Part shown: in pieces, positions 20,190-28,937 of the stretch
How positions within the stretch are numbered: the first letter of the stretch is position 1
Layout of the letters: every line of letters begins with the position of its first letter
Origin: Roseibium alexandrii DFL-11
GTDB lineage: Bacteria > Pseudomonadota > Alphaproteobacteria > Rhizobiales > Stappiaceae
DNA: 64,000 nt
NCBI RefSeq assembly: GCF_000158095.2
Contig: NZ_CM011002.1
Span: 943,028 to 1,007,027, forward strand
Reading direction: 5' to 3'
The notes under the pieces: model-generated
Told to the model about the DNA's origin: nothing
Databases searched by the model: none
The model's input: only the letters and a program-made list of their open reading frames with translations
Program-made: the position numbers and the translations under genes

Positions 20190-21290
20190 ATGTCCATACT
20201 ACGATCTGAACTTCCGAGCATTGTCGGGTTTCTTGCCTTTGTTGTCTTCAAACTGCTGGGCGACAGCTTGAAACCGGCCGCAGTTGGAACCGTCGGCAGC
20301 CTTATCCTGCTCGTGCTGATCTTCATTGTTGTCATGTGGTGTGCTTTTTCGGTCGTGCGGCACGCAGAGTGCCTCGCAACGCTCTTTGGCGAACCGTATG
20401 GCACCTTGATCCTGACGCTGGCAGTGATCGGCATTGAAGTGGCGCTGATCGTTGCGATCATGCTGTCCGGCGATGCAGTTCCGACCATGGCGCGAGACAC
20501 GATGTTCTCTGTTGTAATGATCGTCTTGAATGGCTTGGTCGGGCTTTGTCTGTTGCTGGGTGGCCTGAAGCACCGCAACCAGACCTATAATCTTCAAGGC
20601 GCGAACGCGTTTTTGTCCGTGCTTGTACCGCTCGCAATATTTGCTCTTGTGTTGCCGCGCATCACCCATTCCGCTCCAGGTGGCGAACTGTCGCCGCTTC
20701 AAGTCGGCTTTGAAATCGTGATGTCGGTAATTCTCTATGGTGTTTTCCTGGCTATTCAGACCGTGACGCACAGCGATATTTTCCGCCAGCCGGATCACGC
20801 AGATGATGACGATCATCACCATGATGTTGTTGTGCGAACCGTGCCGTTCCATGTGATTGGTCTGTTGGGTGCACTTTTACCGATCATTCTCCTTTCAAAG
20901 AGCTTGGCTCTTTATGTAGAGTTCGGCATTGCAGCCGTCGGCGCGCCAATTGCCCTCAGCGGCTTCATTGTCGCGGCGCTTGTCTTGATGCCGGAGGGGA
21001 TGAGCGCGGTGCAGGCTGCACGGGAAAACAAGCTTCAGCGGGCCGTCAACATTTGTCTCGGTTCCGCGGTCGCAACAATCGGCCTGACCGTTCCGGCCGT
21101 CCTGATAGTTGGATGGGTAACCGGCTTGCGGGTTGAATTGGGTCTGGAAACGACCGAGATCGTCTTGTTGGTCCTGACCTTGTTTGTGAGCCTTTTGACC
21201 TTCGGCAGCCGCACAACGAATTATCTGCAGGGAGCTGTGCACCTCGCCTTGTTCGCAGCTTATATCATGTTGATCTTCGACCTTTCCTGA
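20190..21290 (+). CDS. chaA: Ca2+/H+ antiporter, ChaA family
   Basis: A 366-residue inner-membrane exchanger of the CaCA superfamily with about eleven hydrophobic helices. The two conserved repeat motifs are visible: VIGIEVALIVAIMLSGD in the first half and VLMPEGMSAVQAARENKLQRAVNICLGSA in the second. Between them lies a cytoplasmic loop rich in Asp and His (HADDDDHHHDVVV), which could bind metal. Known ChaA proteins exchange Ca2+, Na+ or K+ for protons. It stands alone, after the liv terminator and before the cyclodeaminase gene about 110 bp away. Confidence 0.87.
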   Translation: MSILRSELPSIVGFLAFVVFKLLGDSLKPAAVGTVGSLILLVLIFIVVMWCAFSVVRHAECLATLFGEPYGTLILTLAVIGIEVALIVAIMLSGDAVPTMARDTMFSVVMIVLNGLVGLCLLLGGLKHRNQTYNLQGANAFLSVLVPLAIFALVLPRITHSAPGGELSPLQVGFEIVMSVILYGVFLAIQTVTHSDIFRQPDHADDDDHHHDVVVRTVPFHVIGLLGALLPIILLSKSLALYVEFGIAAVGAPIALSGFIVAALVLMPEGMSAVQAARENKLQRAVNICLGSAVATIGLTVPAVLIVGWVTGLRVELGLETTEIVLLVLTLFVSLLTFGSRTTNYLQGAVHLALFAAYIMLIFDLS

Positions 21291-21400
21291 AGGTTGTATC
21301 CAGTGACCACGGACTTGGGCCAAGCGACGGTTGGACTGTCGCCGCAAATATGATTTGGTGGGTGCATCTTCTATTCTTCATCCCTTGATTCCGGTTGCCT

Positions 21401-22345
21401 ATGCTGCTCCTTTCTGAAGACCAAACCCGCCACGCTCTGCCGTTCCCAGCTCTTATCGATGCGTTGGAGGAAATTTTCCGGTCTGGATGCGTGATGCCGA
21501 CCCGTCACCACCACGACATGGAAATGTCGGGAGAACCGGACGCGACCATGCTCTTGATGCCGGCGTGGGTGCCGGGTGAATACGCGGGTGTGAAGGTGGT
21601 CAACGTCATGCCTGGAAACTCTGCGCGTGGATTGCCCGCGGTCGCGGCGCAGTATCTTCTGTCTTCCGCCAAGACCGGCGAAATGCTGGCTCTGATTGAC
21701 GGGGGCGAGCTGACAGCCCGGCGGACGGCGGCTGCATCCGCGCTAGCAGCCAAATATCTCGCCCGGGAAGACGCTGGTCATTTGCTGATTGTCGGAACTG
21801 GCCGCCTTGCCCCAAATCTTGTGGCCGCGCACATGGCGGTTCGGCCGATCAAGCAGGTGACAATTTGGGGCCGTTCGAAGGAAAAGGCAGCTGACCTTGC
21901 CCGCCATGTTGGTGCAACCTATCCGGTTTCAGTGACTGTTGCCGGTCATCTGGAGGATGTTCTCGGCAAGGCGGATATCATTAGCGCGGCGACACTTTCC
22001 AACGAACCGCTTATCAAGGGTGCCCTCGTCAAACCGGGCGCTCATGTCGATTTGGTGGGTGCGTTCAAGCCCTCCATGCGCGAAAGCGACGACGATCTGG
22101 TCCAACGCGCCGATCTCTATGTCGATACCCGCGACGGCTGCCTGGTGGAGGGTGGGGACGTGGTCCAGCCCCTTCAAGCTGGAGTGATCAGAGCAGAGGA
22201 CGTCAAGGCAGACCTTTACGACCTGTGCCGAGGCACCCATCCAGGCCGACAGTCCGATGATGCGGTGACCTTCTTCAAATCTGTCGGGGCAGCTCTGGAA
22301 GATCTTGCGGGCGCCATGCTCGCCTACAAGACGGCAAGCAAATAG
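21401..22345 (+). CDS. Ornithine cyclodeaminase / mu-crystallin family protein
   Basis: A 314-residue NAD(P)-dependent enzyme. Family features: GVKVVNVMPGNSARGLPAV, then LIDGGELTARRTAAASALAAKYLARED, then the dinucleotide fold LLIVGTGRLAPNLVAAH and VTIWGRSKEKA. Members include ornithine cyclodeaminase and delta1-pyrroline-2-carboxylate or ketimine reductases; the exact substrate is not decided by the sequence. The start is the ATG at 21401; a TTG two codons upstream is possible. It is convergent with the next acetyltransferase gene, 2 bp apart. Confidence 0.86.
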   Translation: MLLLSEDQTRHALPFPALIDALEEIFRSGCVMPTRHHHDMEMSGEPDATMLLMPAWVPGEYAGVKVVNVMPGNSARGLPAVAAQYLLSSAKTGEMLALIDGGELTARRTAAASALAAKYLAREDAGHLLIVGTGRLAPNLVAAHMAVRPIKQVTIWGRSKEKAADLARHVGATYPVSVTVAGHLEDVLGKADIISAATLSNEPLIKGALVKPGAHVDLVGAFKPSMRESDDDLVQRADLYVDTRDGCLVEGGDVVQPLQAGVIRAEDVKADLYDLCRGTHPGRQSDDAVTFFKSVGAALEDLAGAMLAYKTASK

Positions 22346-22347
22346 AT

Positions 22348-23199
22348 TTATCCGAGTTCAAATGTCGTGATTCCGAATGTCTGATCAAGCGGCAGATCAG
22401 GAGCAGGTCCCTTATACATCCTGAACGTTTCGAATTCCGGTGACATCTCGTGTTTCTCGGCAAGCAAGAGGGCTGCCGCGTTCGGCTCCGGGATGTCCAG
22501 TATGAGTGGCTGGCCTTTCACTTGACCGGCGAGCGTGCGGAACAAAGCGTCCGCGATTTCCGGGGTGTCGGCGAACAGTGGCCCGATTTTGAACCCTTCC
22601 AGACACTGACGCAGAACACCAAATCCTTGAACTTCGCCGTTTTCGACAAAAGCGAAACCTCGACGAGTTTTTGATGTGGTTGCGGTCCAGAGTTTTAGGA
22701 ACTCTGTTCGCTCATCGGGGAAAAACGGGCGGTCATAGTCCCGGATCGACGGAAACAGGCCTTGGCCGAGCGGTGTGAGCCGGGCATCCATCGGGGTGTC
22801 GCACGCTGAAATGCCGGCGTAGCGCACATTCCGGTAGACGGGTTTAAATCCATGCTTTGCGTAGCGCGGCGTTTGTTCTTTCACCGCATCCAGGCCAACT
22901 GTTCGACCGTCAAGATAGGTCATGGCGTGATCCCAGATCAATTGCCCATGCCCTTTGGCGCGGTGATCCGGGTGCGTGATAAAAAGGCCGATGAACCCGA
23001 AACCATCGCCGTAACGAACACCGGAGATGACTGTGACAAGTTCCCCATCGATTTCGCCAGCGAAAAAACCGGAATGATCCGCCTCCAAAAACGTCAAGCC
23101 ATCTTCATGACCCGGGTTCCAGCCTTCGTGCGCGGCCCAGTCGATTGCGGTCTGGATATCCTCGGCGTTCAAGTTTCTTATGTTCAATTGGACAGCCAT
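22348..23199 (-). CDS. GNAT acetyltransferase with YitI-like C-terminal domain
   Basis: A 283-residue two-part protein. The N-terminal half is a GNAT domain: GFIGLFITHPDHRAKGHGQLIWDHAM contains the acetyl-CoA loop, followed by LDAVKEQTPRYAKHGFKPVYRN. The C-terminal half resembles the Acetyltransf_18 domain found with it in YitI-like proteins. The substrate is unknown. The ATG at 23199 is preceded by GGAGG with good spacing, so the longer upstream reading is not used. It is convergent with the cyclodeaminase family gene. Confidence 0.83.
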   Translation of the reverse strand: MAVQLNIRNLNAEDIQTAIDWAAHEGWNPGHEDGLTFLEADHSGFFAGEIDGELVTVISGVRYGDGFGFIGLFITHPDHRAKGHGQLIWDHAMTYLDGRTVGLDAVKEQTPRYAKHGFKPVYRNVRYAGISACDTPMDARLTPLGQGLFPSIRDYDRPFFPDERTEFLKLWTATTSKTRRGFAFVENGEVQGFGVLRQCLEGFKIGPLFADTPEIADALFRTLAGQVKGQPLILDIPEPNAAALLLAEKHEMSPEFETFRMYKGPAPDLPLDQTFGITTFELG

Positions 23200-23463
23200 G
23201 GTGCCTCCGAAGCGTGCGCGTTTGTTGGACTGACAAGACCATAAAACGAGTCGATCAGGGCTTAAAATAGGCATTCAGCCGGCAACTGCCGTGAAATGAT
23301 AGAAATCCGGTCTCAATTTTACTAAGTAATTTCCTGATGTTGCAGCCGGTTTGGTGTTTTTGTGACCAAGACCACATGTCTGGCGCCGTCCGGTGCTATA
23401 ATCCATCCAAACAAACGGCTGCGATCCTGCGCCGTGTTGTGCGTGATTTTTCAGGAGACCGTC

Positions 23464-24141
23464 ATGAAGACCGCGTTTGGCATCTTCTCGCTCTATCCGA
23501 AATCCTTGGCAGCTGGTTTGGCCGCGGCCGGTATTGTGGCTAGTTCTGGCGCTGGTTTTGCCGAGCCATTGGCCCTCGTCTTGGACAAGTCAAAGGCTGT
23601 CGCTTTTCCAGCATTCAGTGAACTCTCTGCCGGAGATGTGGTTGAGCTCGGCAATTCCGGACACATTGACCTTCTAGACTACAGCGCCTGCCGCGAGGTG
23701 AGGATTACCGCCGGCCGTGTAGTCTTCACGTCCACCGGATACGAAGTCGATGGGGGAGAAGAAAAGGAACTGAGGGCAGGCAATTGCCTGCAGGCGGAAA
23801 GCGGAACGGATCCGGACACTGCCGACAAGGGCCTGACCGTCACACTTCGCAGCATAAAGGCGGCCAACAAAACAGCAGCCTCGTTGATGCTCCGTTTCGA
23901 CGACCAGCTGAAGACCGAATATGACAGTGTGTTCGTGTCCTTTGAAGGTGGTGAACCGAAACGGTTCGAACTCGGTGAGAATGTCTTGACCGATATGCCG
24001 GTCCGGGATGAGGAGACCGACAAGATCGACGTGCAGCTCTTTTTGCAGAGCAGCACGGCCGATGGTGAAGTTGTCATGCGGGAGTTTACGATCGATCCGG
24101 CGACTGTTGGACGGAAGACGGCTGTCGTAGTTGTAAAATGA
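23464..24141 (+). CDS. Secreted protein of unknown function, coupled to a CHASE2 cyclase
   Basis: A 225-residue protein I do not recognise. The N-terminus (about 1-36) is a signal peptide ending GAGFAEP. The mature part is rich in beta-strand-like sequence and acidic residues, with two cysteines (SACREV and AGNCLQ) that could pair in the periplasm. AGGAG precedes the ATG at 23464. Its stop overlaps the start of the following CHASE2-cyclase gene (ATGA), so the two are probably made together. A periplasmic ligand-binding or modulating role for the cyclase sensor is an inference from this coupling only. Confidence 0.7.
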   Translation: MKTAFGIFSLYPKSLAAGLAAAGIVASSGAGFAEPLALVLDKSKAVAFPAFSELSAGDVVELGNSGHIDLLDYSACREVRITAGRVVFTSTGYEVDGGEEKELRAGNCLQAESGTDPDTADKGLTVTLRSIKAANKTAASLMLRFDDQLKTEYDSVFVSFEGGEPKRFELGENVLTDMPVRDEETDKIDVQLFLQSSTADGEVVMREFTIDPATVGRKTAVVVVK

Positions 24142-26075
24142 CAGCGGGGCGTCCGTTTTCAGTCCATTTACTTGGCCGCAAACGGCTGACTGTAGTAATC
24201 GCGTTTCTGGCACTTGCAGCCGGAACGATCCTCGGTCTCGGCGCCCAAAACGCCATTTGGGAAGGCTGGTTTGTAGATCGGCTTTTTCAAGCCAAGTCTC
24301 TGTTGTCTTCAGAAAACAAAAGCGAAAGAGCACCGGTGGCCGTTGTCGGGCTTGATCAGGTGTCTCTGAATTCCGACCGGCTGGCGACAGTCCCTCGTGT
24401 TTTCATGAGCCCAGTATTGGCAACAGCAGGGCAGGCGGTTCTTGACGCTGGCGCGGCGGGCGTCGGCTATGATTTCGTTTTTGCATTTAGTGCTGACTCA
24501 TTTGCTGACCCCAACACGGGCGAGGAGCGCTTGCGTGGTTTTGACCGGCCGTTCCTCAGGTTTCTCTATCAAAACCGCGGTAAGGTCTTTGTGTCCCGCA
24601 CCAGTACAGGCGTGCCGCACCGTGCTATTTCCGCCGCTGCCGGCACGTCCGGGGTCCGCTTTGCCGAAGTTTCACCTGATACGGATGGCGTTGTCCGCCG
24701 GCATACGCCAGAGCTTCCGCTCATAGATTCTCCTTTATTGATTGATGCCTTGTTGGCGAGCGCGGAAGCCTCCGTTTCGACAAGCTACACGATGATCCCG
24801 GAGCATCGGCTTGCGTCATCGATACCCTACCTGTCCTTGATTGATTTGCTGGCGCTGACCGAAACAGAAGCAGGGCGCGAGGCCATCAAGGCGTTTTCTC
24901 AAGACCGGGTTATCCTGTTTGGCAGCACCATGCCAAATGAGGATGAGCATCTATATTCTGACCGGTTTTTACCGCAACTGAATGCTGCGATTGCTGAAAC
25001 GGGTAAGAGTGGCCGTCCAGGAGTCCGGCATGCGACTGCCGGGGTTTTTGTTTTAGCCGATATGGTCGGGGCGGCTTTGTCGGGCCGCATTGCCCTGGAT
25101 CCGCCGACTGGCACGTTAGTGATCCTGGCACTCGCCTTTGCAATTGGCGGGACGGTCGCTGGCCTGCTTTTGCCGCTCCCGGTTTTGCCAGTGGTGGCCG
25201 TTGCCGGAATTTCAGTTGCGTTCGGCATCAGTCTCATTGGATTGCAATCGGGCTATCTGATTGCGCCGGGTGTTGCGCCTGTGGCTGTGGTAACTTCCAT
25301 GATTGTGGCCGCGATTGGTAAGGTTGGCGTTTTGCAGCGGCGGCAACGATCCCTGGTCAACCTGTTCGGTCACTATCTGTCCGAGGATGTGATCAAGCAA
25401 ATGGCGGATTCCGAGGAACTTCCAGCCCTTGGAGGTGAAACGCGCCACGTGGTCGTGGCGTTTCTCGACATCGTCGGATTTACGAAGATGTCCGAAAAAC
25501 TGCCCGATCACGAGGTGGTTCGGGTGGTCAACACGTGTTTTGATATGATCGGTCAGGTCATTACCGAGCATGGCGGTTACATCGATAAATACATTGGCGA
25601 TGCCATCATGGCTGTCTGGAATGCGCCGAACACGGTCGAAAACCCTGAACAAGCGGCCGTCGATGCTTCTCGTGAGATCATAGCCCTGCTGGATGAGATC
25701 CGAAAAGAGACAGGCCAGAGCAGCCTCGATCTCCGCATTGCCTTGAATGCCGGTCCTGTGCTTGTCGGAGACATTGGCGGAGAACACCGGCGCTCCTTCA
25801 CGGTTATGGGCACCACCGTCAACACGGCCAGCCGGATTGAAAGCGTTGCGAAAGACCGAAAGGTTCGGCTGGCGTTCAGCGACCCGGTCGCTAGCAATTT
25901 GCAAGATGGATATCCCGTCAAAAGCATCTGGAGCGGCAGATTGCGCGGCCTCAGCCATGACACTCATGTTTTCACGGTCGATGACCCTGCCGTGTTCATG
26001 GAGGGCGAAACACCGTCAGTACCGGGCGGCGATGCATCGGCACCACCGGTCAACTTGTTCAAAGTCTCAAATTAG
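24138..26075 (+). CDS. CHASE2 domain adenylate/guanylate cyclase (class III)
   Basis: A 645-residue membrane sensor cyclase. Order: an N-terminal helix (about 13-32), a periplasmic CHASE2 domain (about 45-310, with VAVVGLDQVSL and AAGVGYDFVF), three membrane helices (about 320-395), and a class III cyclase domain (about 430-600). In the last, VAFLDIVGFTKMSEKL and KYIGDAIMAVWNAP provide the two metal-binding aspartates; FTVMGTTVNTASRIE is also canonical. It should make cAMP or cGMP in response to an extracytoplasmic cue; by eye I cannot decide which nucleotide. It is preceded by a coupled secreted protein and followed by a bidirectional terminator. Confidence 0.93.
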   Translation: MTAGRPFSVHLLGRKRLTVVIAFLALAAGTILGLGAQNAIWEGWFVDRLFQAKSLLSSENKSERAPVAVVGLDQVSLNSDRLATVPRVFMSPVLATAGQAVLDAGAAGVGYDFVFAFSADSFADPNTGEERLRGFDRPFLRFLYQNRGKVFVSRTSTGVPHRAISAAAGTSGVRFAEVSPDTDGVVRRHTPELPLIDSPLLIDALLASAEASVSTSYTMIPEHRLASSIPYLSLIDLLALTETEAGREAIKAFSQDRVILFGSTMPNEDEHLYSDRFLPQLNAAIAETGKSGRPGVRHATAGVFVLADMVGAALSGRIALDPPTGTLVILALAFAIGGTVAGLLLPLPVLPVVAVAGISVAFGISLIGLQSGYLIAPGVAPVAVVTSMIVAAIGKVGVLQRRQRSLVNLFGHYLSEDVIKQMADSEELPALGGETRHVVVAFLDIVGFTKMSEKLPDHEVVRVVNTCFDMIGQVITEHGGYIDKYIGDAIMAVWNAPNTVENPEQAAVDASREIIALLDEIRKETGQSSLDLRIALNAGPVLVGDIGGEHRRSFTVMGTTVNTASRIESVAKDRKVRLAFSDPVASNLQDGYPVKSIWSGRLRGLSHDTHVFTVDDPAVFMEGETPSVPGGDASAPPVNLFKVSN

Positions 26076-26271
26076 TCTTTGAGGCGTTGATACCTTCTTT
26101 CTAATCACCTGAAACCAAGTTGCTGCCAGGTTGTTCGCGATTTAGGGGCGGAGGTTCTGTCCAGTAGCGCTCCCCGGAGGCAGCTAAAGCATACGCATTG
26201 CTCTAAAGGTTCGGAGACCCAGCGCTTTTGGCCGGGCAATTTGATCTGTTGTCCGGACCACTTGATGCGAA

Positions 26272-26298
26272 AAAAGGCCGGTTTTTGACCGGCCTTTT
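26272..26298. terminator. Bidirectional rho-independent terminator
   Basis: An 11 bp stem AAAAGGCCGGT/ACCGGCCTTTT (26272-26282 with 26288-26298) around a 5 nt loop. Because the stem ends are A and T runs it can act on both strands. It lies between the convergent cyclase and caspase-family genes, about 200 bp after the former and 45 bp after the latter. Confidence 0.8.
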
Positions 26299-26341
26299 AT
26301 GTCTTGTTCAGTGTCCCGACAAGCGGGGCTTACGCGATCTG

Positions 26342-27904
26342 TCAGTACCTGCTGCCGATCGCTCCACCTATGATGCCGCCAACAACACCGCCCATGAACG
26401 CTGCGCCTGCGGTGTTGCCACCGTTGTTGTTATTGTTTTGCTGGCGGGTGTTCTGATTACGGTTGGTTGCCGTGTTGGCCCGTGTGGTACTGCTGCGGGT
26501 TTTCTTGGCAGCAGCTGCTGCCGCCCGCTTGCGGTTCACTTCGGCCACATAGGCTGCGTATTGAGCCTCGGTCTGAGACGTCAGCAGCACATACTGGGCA
26601 GCTGTGAAGTATCCACTCGGAACCAACCCGTTCTGGGTCTGCCAGGTAGTGATACCGGCGCGGGTTTTTGGGCCGAAGGCACCATCCGGGCGGCCGACAT
26701 TGTTGCCGGTGAGGTTCAACCGGGTTTGGACTTCGCGGCGTGCCGTGCGGTTCCAGCCGATCGACGCTTCGGTATCCGCAGTGCCTGCAACCAATTTTTT
26801 CGGATCCGGAAGATTGGTCGCAGTCGTCGCGACACCAGTCTCTGTTGCTTGGTCAGCTGCTGTCGAGTTCCGGGACGCAACCTGCGTTCCAGACTGAAGG
26901 CGTTTGATCGCGTTCCGCGCGAAGTTCTTGAAAGTCCCTTCCGGATAGGCCGACAGATAGGCTTCATAGTCGGCAATCGTGTCGCTTTCCTTCACGGTGT
27001 TCCAAACCAGCTTCTCCCGTTCCCAGGCGATCGTGGACTGGGTCGCTGCGGCAGAGGCCGCCGGAGCTGTCGCCTGCGGTGCCGTTTTGGCTGTGTCACC
27101 GAGGCTCGCAACTTGCTGAGAATCAGCATCAGCCTGTTTGTTCAGGAATACCTCTCCAATCAAAGAGGCATTCACCCACGGGCGCTGACGCTTTTCAGTT
27201 GCGTCATAAACATCACCAGTGACCCGGGTCATGACAGTCTGAATGGAAGCGTTCGGTGTGTCGATGTGACGGATCAAAGCGGATGTAAACGGCGAGTTGC
27301 TGCCTTCGCCATCGAGGGCCACGTCGCCCGGGCTGGTTGAAAATGCAATCACAGAGCCTTCACCGCCGGTCTCCTGAACCTTGATCTCTGCAAGGCCTGT
27401 CCCGACACTGCCGGACCGGCTCGGCCCCATGCGGCGGGCCAGAGTGCGGGCCAGCGGGTTGTCACGGCAAGCGTCAAGGAACACCATCTGCACTTTCACG
27501 TCTTTCGACATCTGGCGCATTATGAAGTCGACCGAGATTGTCTCAAAATCGATTGAGGTCTCGTCTTCGATTCTGGCGTCAACCGGGATCAGAAGGTTTT
27601 GGCCGGCGATCTGCATGCCGTGGCCTGCATAAAAGAGGACGGCAATGTCGGCACCATATGCCTTCTTTGCGAATTCCATGACAGTCCGGCGCATGTCCGA
27701 ATAGGTTTGGTCCATGCCGGACACAACGTCGAAACCAAGGCCGCGGAGTTTTCCGGCCATCACTTCGGCATCATTGGCCGGGTTTGGCAGTGCGACTGTG
27801 TGTTCATAGGCGCCATTGCCGAGTACAAGCGCAACGCGTTTCGCCAACGCAGGTGAGGTGCCTGCCAATGCAATTACAAGCACGGCGATCAAGTGTTTGA
27901 ACAT
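26342..27904 (-). CDS. Caspase-family (peptidase C14) protein with peptidoglycan-binding domain
   Basis: A 520-residue exported protein. A signal peptide (about 1-22, ends SPALA) precedes a caspase p20-like domain (about 23-240). Its catalytic dyad is visible as His95 (FYAGHGM) and Cys146 (FLDACRDNP). A linker is followed by a PG_binding_1-like domain (about 385-440, RPDGAFGPKTRAGITTWQ). A low-complexity Ala/Lys/Asn/Gln segment leads to a C-terminal glycine zipper (GGVVGGIIGGAIG). Caspase-like bacterial proteases cleave after basic or acidic residues; the target is unknown. The ATG at 27904 has AGGA 7 nt upstream; another ATG lies two codons earlier. It is likely periplasmic and associated with the wall or membrane. 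Confidence 0.88.
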   Translation of the reverse strand: MFKHLIAVLVIALAGTSPALAKRVALVLGNGAYEHTVALPNPANDAEVMAGKLRGLGFDVVSGMDQTYSDMRRTVMEFAKKAYGADIAVLFYAGHGMQIAGQNLLIPVDARIEDETSIDFETISVDFIMRQMSKDVKVQMVFLDACRDNPLARTLARRMGPSRSGSVGTGLAEIKVQETGGEGSVIAFSTSPGDVALDGEGSNSPFTSALIRHIDTPNASIQTVMTRVTGDVYDATEKRQRPWVNASLIGEVFLNKQADADSQQVASLGDTAKTAPQATAPAASAAATQSTIAWEREKLVWNTVKESDTIADYEAYLSAYPEGTFKNFARNAIKRLQSGTQVASRNSTAADQATETGVATTATNLPDPKKLVAGTADTEASIGWNRTARREVQTRLNLTGNNVGRPDGAFGPKTRAGITTWQTQNGLVPSGYFTAAQYVLLTSQTEAQYAAYVAEVNRKRAAAAAAKKTRSSTTRANTATNRNQNTRQQNNNNNGGNTAGAAFMGGVVGGIIGGAIGSRY

Positions 27905-28197
27905 CTCCATGTCCTTTCATCGATCTGGTGTCGCCGGTCGGTTGATCCGATCTTGTTCAGATATTCGTTCGTCTTTGAACTCATAATACCTGCAGACGCG
28001 CTATTAGATTGTAATGTGTGTCACAAGAGGCCGGAAAAGACAGGTTTGCTGTCAGAGGCTGGAATGAGCCCAGCAATTCCGCCAATTTCGTTTGCCCCAA
28101 ATCGATAACGATTATAGACGGAGCCAAGTAAATTGGCCACGCTTAAGTGCTCGCATGGAAAGCGGAGGTTAAAATATGCCAGAGGTTTTTGAAAAGA

Positions 28198-28273
28198 TGG
28201 CACGCCCAACGGGACTCGAACCCGTGTTTCCGCCGTGAAAGGGCGGCGTCCTAGACCGCTAGACGATGGGCGC
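28198..28273 (-). tRNA. tRNA-Glu (anticodon TTC)
   Basis: A 76 nt cloverleaf on the minus strand with the CCA end encoded. The acceptor stem pairs GCGCCCA with TGGGCGT (one G-T wobble); the T arm has GGTTCGAGTCC. The anticodon loop is CTTTCAC with anticodon TTC between CCGCC/GGCGG stem strands. Confidence 0.95.
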
Positions 28274-28351
28274 GCGGTCGACGCGGTTGCGTCGTGGGGA
28301 GGCTTATAGGCGGGAAATGATTGGCCCGCAAGTGCCTTTTGGAGAAAATTT

Positions 28352-28377
28352 CACAGGCCCGGAAACTCGGGCCTGTG
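28352..28377 (-). terminator. Hairpin, likely terminator of gloA
   Basis: Perfect 10 bp stem CACAGGCCCG/CGGGCCTGTG with a 6 nt loop. On the minus strand it is followed by AAATTTTC, a weak T tract. It lies 68 bp past the gloA stop codon. Confidence 0.55.
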
Positions 28378-28444
28378 CTTGTTGAAAACCAGCGATCAGC
28401 CGGAAATCATTTGTCTGAGCTCGGCGGGGATACCTTTAGCCGGA

Positions 28445-28885
28445 TCACCACTCGCCAGTGTTGCCCATGGACGCCCAGGGTTCCCTGATTTCAAGGGCCT
28501 GGCCTTTTTGCAGAAGCTCGAAAGAGATGTTGTCCGGGGAGCGAACAAATGCCATGCGGCCGTCGCGCGGCGGGCGATTGATGGTCACACCTTTGCTCTG
28601 CAAAGCCTCGCAAAACTCATAAATGTTGTCGACTTCATACGCGAGGTGACCAAAGTTGCGGCCGCCGGTGTATTCTTCCGGATCCCAGTTATAGGTAAGT
28701 TCCAGAACCGGACGGGCGTTTTCCTTCGCGCTTTCAACGTCATCAGAGCTTGCAAGGAACACAAGAGTGAACCGGCCCTGTTCGCTTTCATAGCGGCGGG
28801 TTTCGGTCATGCCCATTTTGTTGCAATAAAAATCGAGCGAGTCTTCCAAATTGGAAACACGAACCATGGTGTGCAAATAACGCAT
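28445..28885 (-). CDS. gloA: Lactoylglutathione lyase (glyoxalase I)
   Basis: A 146-residue metal-dependent enzyme of the vicinal oxygen chelate fold. Visible: [23 protein letters not shown] at the N-terminus with the first metal His, [29 protein letters not shown] with the central Glu and His ligands, and ISFELLQKG with the last Glu. It converts the methylglyoxal-glutathione hemithioacetal to S-lactoylglutathione, which glyoxalase II then hydrolyses. GAGGG precedes the ATG. It is divergent from the sirtuin gene. Confidence 0.95.
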   Translation of the reverse strand: MRYLHTMVRVSNLEDSLDFYCNKMGMTETRRYESEQGRFTLVFLASSDDVESAKENARPVLELTYNWDPEEYTGGRNFGHLAYEVDNIYEFCEALQSKGVTINRPPRDGRMAFVRSPDNISFELLQKGQALEIREPWASMGNTGEW

Positions 28886-28937
28886 GTCTTACCCTCTTTA
28901 GCAGCGTTTTAAATTTGATGGAGCAACGGACCGGCTC

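Noticed and set aside
26228..27340. Long plus-strand frame (370 codons) opposite the caspase-family gene
   Set aside because: Low-complexity translation and complete overlap with a recognised protein; it also runs through the terminator at 26272-26298.
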